Origin: Geosiphon pyriformis
Taxonomy: Eukaryota; Glomeromycota; Glomeromycetes; Archaeosporales; Geosiphonaceae
DNA: 64,000 nt
Reading direction: 5' to 3'
NCBI GenBank assembly: GCA_016748015.1
Contig: JAAOMT010000705.1
Coordinates: forward strand, 4,502-68,501
In this document: in pieces, positions 49,561 to 60,214 of the stretch
Numbering within the stretch: the stretch's first letter is position 1
Layout of the letters: each line of letters begins with the position of its first letter
Program-made: the position numbers and the translations under genes
Notes under the pieces: model-generated
Seen by the model: only the letters and a program-made list of their open reading frames with translations
The model's database searches: none
Told to the model about the DNA's origin: nothing

Positions 49561-50624
49561 ATTATTAATTTTACAAATTAATATATATTTTCCTGTAATT
49601 AATTCCAAAAATATTTTTTAAAACTTAAAACCAATAATTATAATAAAACAACAACCAAATTTGAATATTAAACAAAAATAAGGAATAATTGCTAAAAAAT
49701 ATTAAAATAAAAAATATATAAAAACTTTTATACCAAAAATAAAATTTTTATTTTTTTCCGTAAAATTTTATTATTATTAATTTTTTTTTAAATATTTTAT
49801 AATAATTATTTTTTGAAAAATTTAACAATATTCTAAAAATTAATATTAACTTTAAAAACATTTCTTAATTTATTTATAATATTCAATAAAAGTCAAATTA
49901 ATTACATTTAGAAAAAAACTATAACTTTTAATAGTAAATAATTTTTTTAAATTATTAGTTTTATAAAAAAAACACAAGAAATTATTTTAAAATATATTTA
50001 CTAAAACTCTTGAAGCAAGCTTTGAAAGAAGACTAATTTTTTATCCCTATAGACATTTTTTCGAATGTTACAATACAACAAAAATTTCAATTGTGTCTTA
50101 ATAAAAATAATAAATATACTTCTATTTATTAATACTTTTAAATTAAGAAAACACTTTACCAAACAAAAACTGGAACTCAAAACAACAAATTTTACTTTTA
50201 AAGCAGTATAAAAACAAATACACAATAAATTCAAAACAACAATAGAACCAACAAATACTTATTACAAACTTAGAGCAGCTTATAGATTTTATAACTTATT
50301 CAATATTTGTAAAAGCATTTTACAAAATCTAATACTTTAACCAATAATAATACAATATATTAACAAGTTTACAAAACAAAAATTTTAACAATTTTTAGAC
50401 CAAATTACTTTAATAATTCTGGTTTACTATCTAAACATTATAAATAATACTTGAATTTTAATAAAACTCAATCTTAAGAAGAAAAGTATGTTATTAATAG
50501 AATTTTAGTAATTAAATTAACATAAAATTATTCTTATAATTTTTATTATTAGTTAAAATATATTATTATTATTTTAATTAGCACTTATTAATTAATCAAA
50601 TTATTAAATATTACTATTTAATCA
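49561..50624. other. AT-rich interval between G3 and L9
   Basis: Where a G3 3' LTR is expected, but I find no match to LTR A, B or C. At 50010-50095 a plus frame is open (LEASFERRLIFYPYRHFFEC), preceded and followed by stops. It is unusually rich in non-AT codons for this interval, and I cannot assign it. Confidence 0.4.
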
Positions 50625-53600
50625 TTATTTTTTTATTATATTTATTAATTAGTAAAGCCTAACTGCTATCTAGTATATAGAATCAGACTAAATAGCTCAA
50701 ATTAAATATGATTTATGTATTTACTTTATGTGATTAGTCATTTAGGCCAAACAAAACAACACTACATACTTATACTAATACTTATGTCACAATCTAAACC
50801 AGAAAAAAAAAGGCACAGTCTATGATAGCCAAAACTAACAGCAAAAGATTTAATAATAATAAGCATCTTGATTATCCTATCTGATAGCATTAATGCTAAA
50901 CTACATAACAAGCTTGACACTATACTGCTGTTTTCAACCAAACCAGTCTTTTTTATATCAACCCTAAACTTAGATCTCACCAGCCAGACTCTAGAACAAT
51001 ATAACTTCACCAAATACTTTATAAAATCAACAACAGCAGAGATGGTTTTCTTTCTATTATCAAAAATTCTGATAGCTTTTACACACTAATTCTTTAGCAC
51101 AAATCTTTTGCACATAACTACATAAGTTTTAGTATTTGACAAACAACAAGAAAACATCTGTAAAACAGTCAAAGATAACAAACTATAAACACCTACCAAA
51201 GCAACTCATTATATAAAAATCTCAGCCAAAATTTTTTCCCAAATACTGATATCCTAAACACATGTAAAAACGTAATCTGACAACTCTATTTTGCTATACA
51301 GCAAACACAATACACTAGAATATTCTTTATTATATAATTTTTTCTTAACAACTACTAATAATTATCTGTATACAGCTTTTATTAAGTATATGTAAAGACT
51401 AAATAACTTCTAACTAATAAAACCAGTAAGCATGTATAAGTCAGAGTGCCAGACTTTTGCAATAACATCTCAATTAATATTCTTAATTAATGTATTAGGA
51501 ACCATATCATGGCCCAGATTAGTTTCTCAATAAGTACAACAAACAGATCTAAAAATGTTCCTGACAAAATAGCAAGCATTATTAAATACAATAGTGTTCT
51601 TAGCAACCAAAAAACATTCACACACCCCTATTGGCAAGGAAAAAAGAGAGCCAGCAATTATACTTGTAACAGTATTGGCTTTTATATTACCACAAATCTC
51701 AGAATGGTCTTTAATCTTGATCCAATTTACTGTAAAATTCTTATTCCTAATTAAATTAACAATATGTCTTCTCTTAATTCAACATTAATTATGAAAATTT
51801 GGCTTAATAAATAACATTTTAAACACATATGTATTAATAATAGCTTGGTTTTTGAGATACAAAACCAAAGAGCAGGAAAATGAAACACACTTCAAAAACA
51901 AAACAACAACTTACAACTCAGCCAAAGTAAAAGACACAAAACCATGAACACCAATATTAATACTTATATCCAAAGCTAAAAAATATGTAGCAGCACCACT
52001 ATTAACACCAGCAGAACCAGTATTTTTCAATGACTCATTTGTGTATATCTCAAAAAAACTAAACCAAATTTTATGTAATCTATTTTGTACTTTAGCAAAC
52101 CCTTCAGAATTCAATATGTCCAAGCTAACTGGCCAAATAAACACAGGTAAATCAAGTAATAAAGAATCCTTACTATGCAAAAATTTTAACATAACCTCAA
52201 ACCAATAAAAAATAAAGCCTCTAAAATTCAATCTTTTCTACCAATGAAATGTCTTCCAATCTATCACACAGCCTTTCTTATCAAAAAATCTATTACCAAA
52301 AGTAATCTTAAAACATTTTAAAAAATAAACAAAACTAAGATACAAAACCTTTTTAAGAATAGACAACATAAGAAAAACACCAAGACTATGAAAAGCATTG
52401 GGCAAATTGTTTGTCAAAAATAGCTCATTACTTAAAAAATCTTAACTATACCAGCCAGAAAATTGTTCACAAAACTAACAAACAATTTAATAGGGAATTG
52501 CAATACACACTTAATAAGACAAAATTAAACTGAGTTCTATAACTAACAATAAGCTACAAAACAACCAACACTAAATAAGAAAACTGCTTATCTATAATAA
52601 TCTTTCTAAGCACCACATTAATAAAGAAATAGACATCAAAATGAGTTTTAATCATACTTAACTTGAACAATCTTTTAGTCAATAAAAAAATTCCCAGATA
52701 TTTGTGTATTTTATTCTTTTTGGCAATCAAAATTGGTTGACCATTGATATTCAAAGAAGCAATCTTAATATTCTAATTAATAAGAATGGCCACAGTTTTT
52801 TTAGTATTAATTAAAATATTATTGATCAAAAAAAATTCATTAGCAATATTCAAAGCATATTATACAGAAGCTTGACAATTTCCAATCCAAATTGTATTAT
52901 CCACAAATATGCCAGCTGTAAAAAAAAAAAAAAAACTACTACTATTTTTAATCCTGCCAATTTTTACCACAAACTTAGTATTAATCTAATATTCACATAA
53001 ATGCTTATGTTTTTTAACTTCATATAAGAGCAGATTGTAAAAAATTTTCTAAAAAAAAAGGGAAAAAATCTTACCTTAATCTAAATTATTATGCACTTTA
53101 TAGTCCTCTAAGAGACTGAAATTTGTTATTATCCTATTAATCCTATCACCATATATGCTGTTAAAAAATTTGATAAACTTATCATACATTTTGATCTGTT
53201 TTAAACTAGCTTTCAAATAATACCAGCCAACCTAGTTATATGTCTTATACATATTTTGCAAGACCAACCAAAGTTCCCAATTTTTCTTTAATACATCCTT
53301 AACCACCAAACCAATTGCAAATACAGGAGAATAAATAAACATATCCTTCAAAATAGAAAAGTTATTATCACAAAAAACACTACACTTGCTGTATACAGAC
53401 AAAATTCTATTAAAAAGAATCTTAAAGAAAATCTTCTTGGCAGTTTTGATTAATGCAATAGGTTAAGTGTTTATAAAAACTCTATTTCAGTTATAAAGTT
53501 TAAGGATTATTAAGACCCAAGTTCTTTTTTACAAAACAAAAACACTACCAATTGTTAAATATATATTCAACAACTCTAAAAAGCATCTTATTACTTTTTT

Positions 53601-55314
53601 TTTACTATGTTTCTATAGTTCATTAGAAATGCTAGACAAGCTTGTAACTTTGCCATTAGGCAGACTATTAACAACTAAGAGCAACTCACTTATACTAATT
53701 GCACATATTACACCAGAAAATATATTATTTTTTATGTAATCTAATAGTATATATTAGCAAGTTCAAAGATCAGACACTGTCAAAGACACATTCTGCTTTC
53801 TTGCCCAATTTTTCATAATTTTATCAATATTGAACTTTATTTCTCCCAGTTTTAAAACCAATTTATTATTTACCACCAAGTAATACAGAACTACTTTGTG
53901 AAAAGACTAATCTAAAACACTCCTAATTATACTACTTTTATCAGAACAAAACTTATCTATTTGTCTTTCAATTGTCTTCCTAATAGATACTTTTTTGGCC
54001 AATTTTAACTTATACATCTTGGACATTCTATATTTTTTCTTAACTAATGATAAATGTTTGAAAATATTTCTCAATTTCCCATTATTCTAAACTATGTTTG
54101 TTATTATAAGAGCTCTATCAGCATCTAAAGTTGACCACTTCCTTATAAGACAATTGAAACTAAGAATGTTATCTGAGTTAAACTTCTTAACAATTTTGGA
54201 AACCAATAACTCCAACCCAAAAAATTTTGAAGACTGTCTGTTCCTTAAGCACTAAAATTTACTGAATCAATATTTAGAAAATATCTTATCAGTAGACTTT
54301 ACTATCATTTTTTCTAGCAACATTCACATAGTATTCAAATTATTATGAGTCTTAGCATCAAAAATTTATTCACTACCACCAAGATTTTAGCAAAAAAACA
54401 ATTTTTAAATCACATCTACTTGATACTATTTGTATCTTTGATCTTGAATTTCTAACAATTTTTGTTAAGCTGTTTGTACAAGCTGTTTAGGCATTTGTCT
54501 AAAAGACTACCCAAACCAATTGACACCATAATAGTATTGTAATTAGTATCAAAAAAATCAGAAACAGAATTAATTTTATAACTGGCAACTGCTAATAATA
54601 ACTTTTTTGACACCTCTTAAATTGCTCTAAATAAAAGCTTTGTCCAAAGAATACTTACTAAACAAATTGACCAGGTTTAGACCCAAACAAAATTTAAAAC
54701 TCGTATTCTTTTCAGATTTATTTTCATTGAAATTCTTACCTAAGACCACAAAAGTGCTGAAGTTAACAGCTTTAGCAATAAGAAAATTGATTTTATAAGT
54801 CTGACCAAACCTAGTCTCAGAAGAAACATCAACATATAAATCCAAAACCATAACTGGAAGCTTGCTTTTGAACATAAGTTGCACCAAAATAATCCAACCA
54901 GAAATCTCCTCTACTTTAAACACATAATAAGCCAAAAAATTGTTTATAATAATAACCACCTCAGCACTAAGAAAGCTTTTTTCCAAACCAAACATGAAAA
55001 TTTGTATCTCCTCAAACTTATTTGTAATTTATGGTTTAATATTAGATCTCAACTTTGTCTCTGTAATAAAAAAAACCACATTACCTTAACTCATATGCCA
55101 ATGAACAACATTTTCTTGCTTTGCAAAGATATTAACACCCTTAATATTACATATAGCAAACTTCTAAGCCAAGTTTGTCATTGAGATAAAAAAAAAGCTA
55201 AAAAATCTGAACCAGAGCACAACCAATCTAACTTTCTCAAAACCAAGTTAACAAACACCTCCAAAACAACTATTTTTGATTCCAAACTACTTGAACCAAA
55301 CTCAAAAAACATGC
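50625..55314 (-). mobile_element. L9: LINE from ORF1 tail to 3' UTR, cut by LTR element C
   Basis: Minus-strand LINE copy. Reading from 55310 leftward: the ORF1 tail (SSSLESKIVVLEVFV...KLDWLCSGSD), then ORF2 with endonuclease, RT, RNase H, C terminus and 3' UTR, shared with L2 and L6. The upstream 5' part of ORF1 is absent because LTR C begins at 55315. I do not find it beyond the LTR cluster, where L10's 3' end begins. Damage is intermediate: more readable than L5 or L6, less than L8. Confidence 0.85.
50762..55190 (-). pseudogene. L9 ORF2 remnant (endonuclease-RT-RNase H)
   Basis: Endonuclease at 54995-54627: FLSAEVVIIINNFLAYYVFK and FVVLGKNFNENK (GEDFN/GGDFN changed to GKNFN). RT: 'AVNSLPNGKVTSLSSISNEL'-like at about 53670-53600; active site FVDN at 52907-52896, so here the second Asp is Asn while the first is kept. 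The block at 52754-52554 reads IAKKNKIHKYLGIFLLTKRL and LRKIIIDKQFSYLV. RNase H at 52231-51911: FEIYTNESLKNTGSAGVNSG (family TDGS, Asp to Asn) and SFTLAEL. C terminus at 51013-50762: SRVWLVRSKFRVDIKKTGLV, SFAVSFGYHRLCLFFSGLD. This C terminus places L9 in a subfamily distinct from L8 and L10. Confidence 0.82.
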
Positions 55315-56295
55315 TGTTACAGGTAATTATTTGGGGTTTGAAAACAAATAACAAATCTGTAACTTGGTGCTCAATAGTTGAATTATGTTTAGTAATTTGA
55401 AGGTTTTGGTTGTCTAAAAATTTTAGTAATTTGAAGGTTTTGGTTGAGTTCTTTGTATAATGGACAAAGATTCAATAATAATATTCTTTGATAATGTTTT
55501 TAGTTTCTTTTCAACCCTCAAATTGGTATGTTTTATTGTTTATTACTTCCCAGAATTGCAATTTTATTAATTTTTTTTTTGGCTTAATGACCAGTAATCT
55601 CCTAGTAAGCTATTTTCAATCTTGAATGTTCATCCTTATTCCTAGGTCTTTTACTAGTGCTATATTCTAATGTTAATATCCCATGTGTTAATCTTTTAAT
55701 CAATTAATAAATCTACAATAAAACAAAAAGAAAAAAAAAATTAAAGAAATAAAGAAAATAAAAAAAATAATAAACAGAAAAATAAAGAGATAAATCAAGG
55801 CAAAAAAAGTTAATATTCTGTCAATAGCCATGATCAAGAGCTATTGGTCCAAGGTAGTTAAGTATTAGATTTTATTAACATGTAATGTTAATAGTGGTGA
55901 AAGTAATTAATATTCTTAATTAAGTAATAATAACATGAATTTGATAATAATAGATAATTTTATTAATACAAAAATGATTTCACTTTAAGTTATAGAAAAC
56001 TATCTTTTGAAAAAAAGATATTGTTCTAATTTAATATAACTTCTATTGAATTTTTCTGGAATTGTTTTTTCTGTTTTTAATACTTTTGCTATATATATAT
56101 AATTTATGTTATATAAAATTCTTTGAATTTTTCAATTCTTTAGCCAGAAATCCTGGAATTTTTCATATGAAATTCTGTAATTCTGGAATTCTACAATTTC
56201 TTTAAGAAGAATTTTGGAATTTTCTATTTTACTACATCTATTCTAATTGGCTAATTTATGTACTAATATTTAATTCCTATATTCTATGAGTAATA
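55315..56295 (-). repeat. C 3' LTR
   Basis: 981 bp, closely similar to 58141-59188. The right terminus is TAATA on plus (the TG start on the minus strand has decayed to TA). It contains a TATA-like (AT)n at 56090-56115 and repeated TTCTGGAA-type motifs at about 56045-56220. Confidence 0.88.
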
Positions 56296-56396
56296 TTATT
56301 CTCTTTTTTAATATTGAGCTTTTGTGAAATCTTTTAAATTTTTTTTTTGTATCAATGTTGTTGCTGTAATTTCTATTGCTATTTTTAAATTTAATT

Positions 56397-56837
56397 TTAT
56401 ATGTAACTAGAATTTTTAAATATAATAATCTGTCCAAAATATCTAAGTTCAAATCTTGTATCTGTATTATATACATGTTCAAACATAATGTTTTTATTAT
56501 TATCATTGAATTTAGTTAATTTCTGCTCTATTGTAAGATCTAGAAGTGTAATATATTGTTTGGTGTTTGAAATGGAGTTTGAATTATTGTTGGCAGAGTT
56601 TAAATTATCATTGTCATTTAGTAGAATTTGAATCATTGTCATCATTAGCAAAGTTTGAATTATTGTTGTTATTAGTGAAGTTTGAATTATTGGTATTATT
56701 AATGGAATTTGAATTGTTGCTGTTATTAATAGAGTTTGAATTGGAATTAAGTTCCAATTCCGATTTCTATTTGTTCTCACTGATTGGCTCTTTTTCGAAT
56801 ATATAACACATAAGAGTGAATTGTGACTACATTCCAA
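56397..56837 (-). CDS. Internal ORF of element C (146 codons), function unknown
   Basis: Open frame in the sense orientation of element C. The middle overlaps a 27-bp tandem repeat (about 56590-56740). In this frame the repeat codes Ile/Thr/Leu-rich sequence, but in another minus frame it codes Asn-Ser repeats (NSNFTNNNNSNF). The C-terminal part (LDLTIEQKLTKFNDNNKN, then FEHVYNTDTRFELRYFGQ) has varied composition and looks like real protein. The likely original product had an Asn/Ser linker followed by this C terminus, with a frameshift now between them. I recognise no domain. It could be a gag fragment or a captured host sequence. Confidence 0.4.
   Translation of the reverse strand: MECSHNSLLCVIYSKKSQSVRTNRNRNWNLIPIQTLLITATIQIPLIIPIIQTSLITTIIQTLLMMTMIQILLNDNDNLNSANNNSNSISNTKQYITLLDLTIEQKLTKFNDNNKNIMFEHVYNTDTRFELRYFGQIIIFKNSSYI
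56590..56740. repeat. 27-bp tandem repeat in element C
   Basis: About five to six imperfect copies of 'gtttgaattattgttgttat' plus a variable 7-base end (27 bp in all, nine codons). In one minus frame it encodes Asn/Ser-rich repeats. Confidence 0.7.
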
Positions 56838-56929
56838 TATTTTAACTTAAGGCCATCAGATAAGTTTTATTAATTAATTTGTACTGTGGAAATTAGGTTT
56901 TATTGGACTATTAAAGATAAGTTTAGTTG

Positions 56930-57945
56930 TATAATCACAGGGTTTGAAATTTATTGGACTTTGAATGTTCAGATTTTTGAATAATTTCCGAAGTTTGAAT
57001 TGCTAGAGATTTAACAAGTTTTATTAATAGTAAGTTTTTTTGTATAATAGCAGGATTGAGATTATTAAGTTTCAAATATTTGAGTTTTTGAATAATCAGG
57101 TCTTAAATAATCAGAGTTTTAATGAGTTTTAATGAGTTTATTAAAGGTAAGTTTTGAATGTTTGAAGTTTTAATAATCGGGTCTTAAATAATCAGAGTTT
57201 TAATTTAACAAGTTTTAATGAGTTTATCAATGGTAATTTTTGAATATTCAGAGTTTTAATAATCAGATTTTGAATAATTGGAGTTTTAATTTAACAAGTT
57301 TTTAACAAATTTATTAAAGATATGTTTCAAATGTTTGGAGTTTTAATGATTGGGTTTTGAATAATCAAAGTTTTTAATTTAATAAGTTTTAATGAATTTA
57401 TCAATAGTAATTTTCGAATGTTAGAGGTTTTAATAATCAGATCTTGAATAATTAGAGTTTTAATTTAACAAGTTTTTAACAAATTTATCAAAAGTAAGTT
57501 TCAAATGTTTAAGGTTTTAATAATCAGATTTTGAATAATTGGAATTTTTAATTTAACAAATTTTAACAAATTTATTAATAGTAATTTTCAAATGTTTAGG
57601 ATTTTAATGATTGGGTCTTGAATAATTAAAGTTTTAATTTAATAAGTTTTGAATGTTCAGGATTTTACTAATCGGATTTTGAATTATCAGAGTTTTTAAT
57701 TTAATAAGTTTTAACAAATTTATCAATAGTAATTTTCGAATGTTCGGGGTTTTAATGATTGAGTTTTAAATAATTAGAGTTTTAATTTACTGAGTTTATC
57801 AACAGTAATTTTCAAATATTCGGGGTTTTAATAATTGGGTCTTGAATAATTGAAGTTTTAATTTTTAATAAGTTTATCAAAGATAAGTTTTAAATGTTTG
57901 GAGTTTTAATAATTGGGTTTTGAATAATCAGAGTTTCAATTTAAC
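56930..57945. repeat. ~86-bp tandem array in element C
   Basis: About eleven imperfect units, each containing 'agttttaatttaacaagttt', then 'ttatcaatagtaattttcga' and 'gttttaataatcgggttttg'. Spacing between like motifs is roughly 80-90 bp. The array fills most of the space between the internal ORF and the primer-binding site. Some units retain CG ('aatcgg', 'ttcgaatgttcgg'). Confidence 0.8.
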
Positions 57946-58128
57946 ATGTTTTTTAAAGATAATACCAAAATACGGATTTCACAAATTCTAAATGATTTTC
58001 TTTTGTTTTCTTTTGGTTTGCCATTTTCCTGCATGGTTGTTGCTGGTGCTGGTTCTCTGTTGAATTATACCTTACAAAGAGCACCAAATATTACAAGTGA
58101 TTTGTTTTCTGTTAGATTATATTTCACA

Positions 58129-58138
58129 GGAAGCACCA
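58129..58138 (-). promoter_or_regulatory. Primer-binding site of C, tRNA-Thr-like
   Basis: On the minus strand, two bases after the LTR end, TGGTGCTTCC is complementary to a tRNA 3' end GGAAGCACCA. From memory, fungal threonine tRNAs begin GCTTC and end GGAAGCA plus CCA, which fits. A partial duplicate ('agcaccaaatattacaa') lies at about 58079. Confidence 0.65.
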
Positions 58139-58140
58139 AA

Positions 58141-59188
58141 TGTTATAGATAATTATTTGGAGTCTAAAAACAAATAACAAACCTGTAACTTGGTGTTCAA
58201 TAGCTGAATTATGTTTAATAATCTGAAGATTTTGATTGTCTAAAGATTTTGATAATCTGAAAGTTTTGGTTGAGTTTTTTGTATAATAGACAAAGATTTA
58301 ATAGTAATATTCTTTGGTAATGTTTCTAGTTTCTTCTCAACCTTTGAGTTAGTATGCTTTGTTGTCTATTACTTCCCAGAATTGCAATTCCATCAATTTT
58401 TTTTTGGCTTGATGGCCAGTAATCTCCTAGTAAGCTATCTTCAATCTTGAATGTTTACTCTTATTTCTAAATTTTTTATCAGTACTATATCCTGACATCA
58501 GTACCCTATGTATTAATCTTTTAATCAATTAGTAAATCTATAATAAAACAAAATAAAAAAATAAAAAAATAAAAAAATAAAAAAAATAAAAAAAATAATA
58601 AACAGAAAAATAAAGAGATAAGCCAAAGCAAAAAAAAGTTAGTATTTTGTCAATAGCTATAATCAAGAACTATTGGTTCAAGATAGTTAAGTATTAGATT
58701 TTATTAACATAAAGTGTTATTAATGGTAAAAATAATTAATATTTTTAATCAAGTAATAATAACATGAATTTGATGATAATGGATAATTTTATTAATAGAA
58801 GAATGATTTCACTTTAAGTTATAGAAAACTATCTTTTGAAAGAAGAGTATTGTTCTAATTTAATATAACTTCTATTAAATTCTTTAGAAATTCTTGAATT
58901 CTTCTGGAATTGCTTTTTTTGTTTTTAACTCTCTTGCTATATATATATAATTTATGTTATATGAAATTCTTTGAATTCCTCAATTTTCTAGCCAGGAATT
59001 CTAAAATTCCTGAAATCTTGTAATTTTTCAAGAGAAATTTTGGAATTTTGCAATTTTTCATATGAAATTCTGGAATTCTGCAATTTTGCAATTTTTTTAG
59101 AAGAATTTTGGAATTTTTCTATTACTATATCTATTCTGATTGGCTAATTTATGTACAAATATTTAATTTTTATATTCTATAAGTAACA
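58141..59188 (-). repeat. C 5' LTR
   Basis: 1048 bp. Starts TGTTATAG and ends AAGTAACA on plus, i.e. TG...CA in both readings. It is longer than the 3' LTR because of extra GGAATTC-type repeats (58880-59110) and an A-rich simple repeat at 58540-58600. Confidence 0.88.
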
Positions 59189-59247
59189 ATAACTTTAACT
59201 ACCAAGAAAAAAAAAATAGGCAGTATTAATGGATTATTCATAACCAT

Positions 59248-60208
59248 TGTTACAAGTGATATGATGGGATCTCAAATCAAACAACAAACCTGTAACTTGG
59301 TGCTCAAAAGCTATTTATGACAATATAAATATCTGAAAATATTGGTGTCTGAAGGTTTTGATAGAGTTCTTTGTATAATGAACAGAAATTCAATAGTAAT
59401 AGTGTTTGCATGTTCAGTTGTTTCCCAATTTCTTTCTCAGCTTGGTGGCCGGATTTATTCTGGCAGTTGTGCCTTTTTGGTAAGCTAACCAATAATATAT
59501 ATAAATCTATCCTTATTTCTGGGTCTTTTACCAGGCTATCTATGACGTCAATAACTCAGTACTTTAATTCTTAATTAATTACTATGCAACAATGAAATCA
59601 AAGAAAAAAAGAAAATAAAGTTAAAGAAAATAAAAGAAGTAAAGAAATAAGCCAAGGCAATTTGCAAGTTAGTATTCTGTCAATAGCTGTGATCAAATAC
59701 TCAATGCTAATTTTTTTAATCAATTAGTAAACAACAAAAAAATAAAACAAAAAAAAAAATAAAAATAAGAAAAAAATAATAATTAATATCCCATTAATAG
59801 CCATAAAAAAAGCTATTAATTTATGTAATTAAGTATTGGATTCTATTAACATAAAGTATTAATAGTATAAAAATAATTAATATTTTTTAATCAATTAATA
59901 ATAACATAAATTAGATAATAATTAAATATTTTATTAATATTGATATAATTTTACTTTAAGTTATAGAAAACTATTTTTTGAAAAAAGAAGTAAAAATAAG
60001 TAGTTATTACTAGTTACTATTCTATTTGAATCAAATAAATATTTTTTTGCTTTTAATACTCTTACTATATATATATAATTTGTATTATATGAAATTTTTT
60101 AGCATCTTGCAATTCTCTAAAAAAATTCTGGAATTTTCTTTTTTATTATACTTATTTCTAATTGGCTATTTTATTTATTATTATAATTCTTAATTTCTAT
60201 AAATAATA
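59248..60208 (-). repeat. C3: third LTR copy (solo or remnant 5' LTR)
   Basis: 961 bp aligning over its length with the two C LTRs, starting TGTTACAAG and ending in TAATA. It is more divergent and AT-shifted than both. It is separated from the C 5' LTR by 59 bases that include 'aagaaaaaaaaaatagg'. No duplicated flanks: CCAT left, TTAC right. It may be a solo LTR or the 5' LTR of an older element whose body was lost. On its minus-strand 3' side, ATGGTTATG could be a decayed primer site. Confidence 0.75.
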
Positions 60209-60214
60209 TTACTT

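Larger units (their letters stand above)
55315..59188 (-). mobile_element. C: non-autonomous LTR retrotransposon (3.9 kb)
   Basis: Two directly repeated LTRs (55315-56295 and 58141-59188) flank a 1.85-kb internal region with no gag, protease, RT or integrase. Orientation is minus. The 5' LTR ends at 58141 and is followed after AA/TT by a primer-binding site at 58138-58129. A purine-rich AAAAAAGAGAATAA precedes the 3' LTR at about 56296-56309. The internal region contains an Asn-coding repeat ORF and a long tandem array. No convincing target duplication is found: 'atgc' lies left and 'ataa' right. The LTR shares its R-U5 part with LTR A1/A2, whose parent element may have supplied proteins. Confidence 0.85.

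Noticed and set aside
56930-57945. CRISPR-like periodic repeats
   Set aside because: Units are degenerate, with no constant repeat and unique spacer structure, in a eukaryotic LTR element. It is a plain ~86-bp tandem array.
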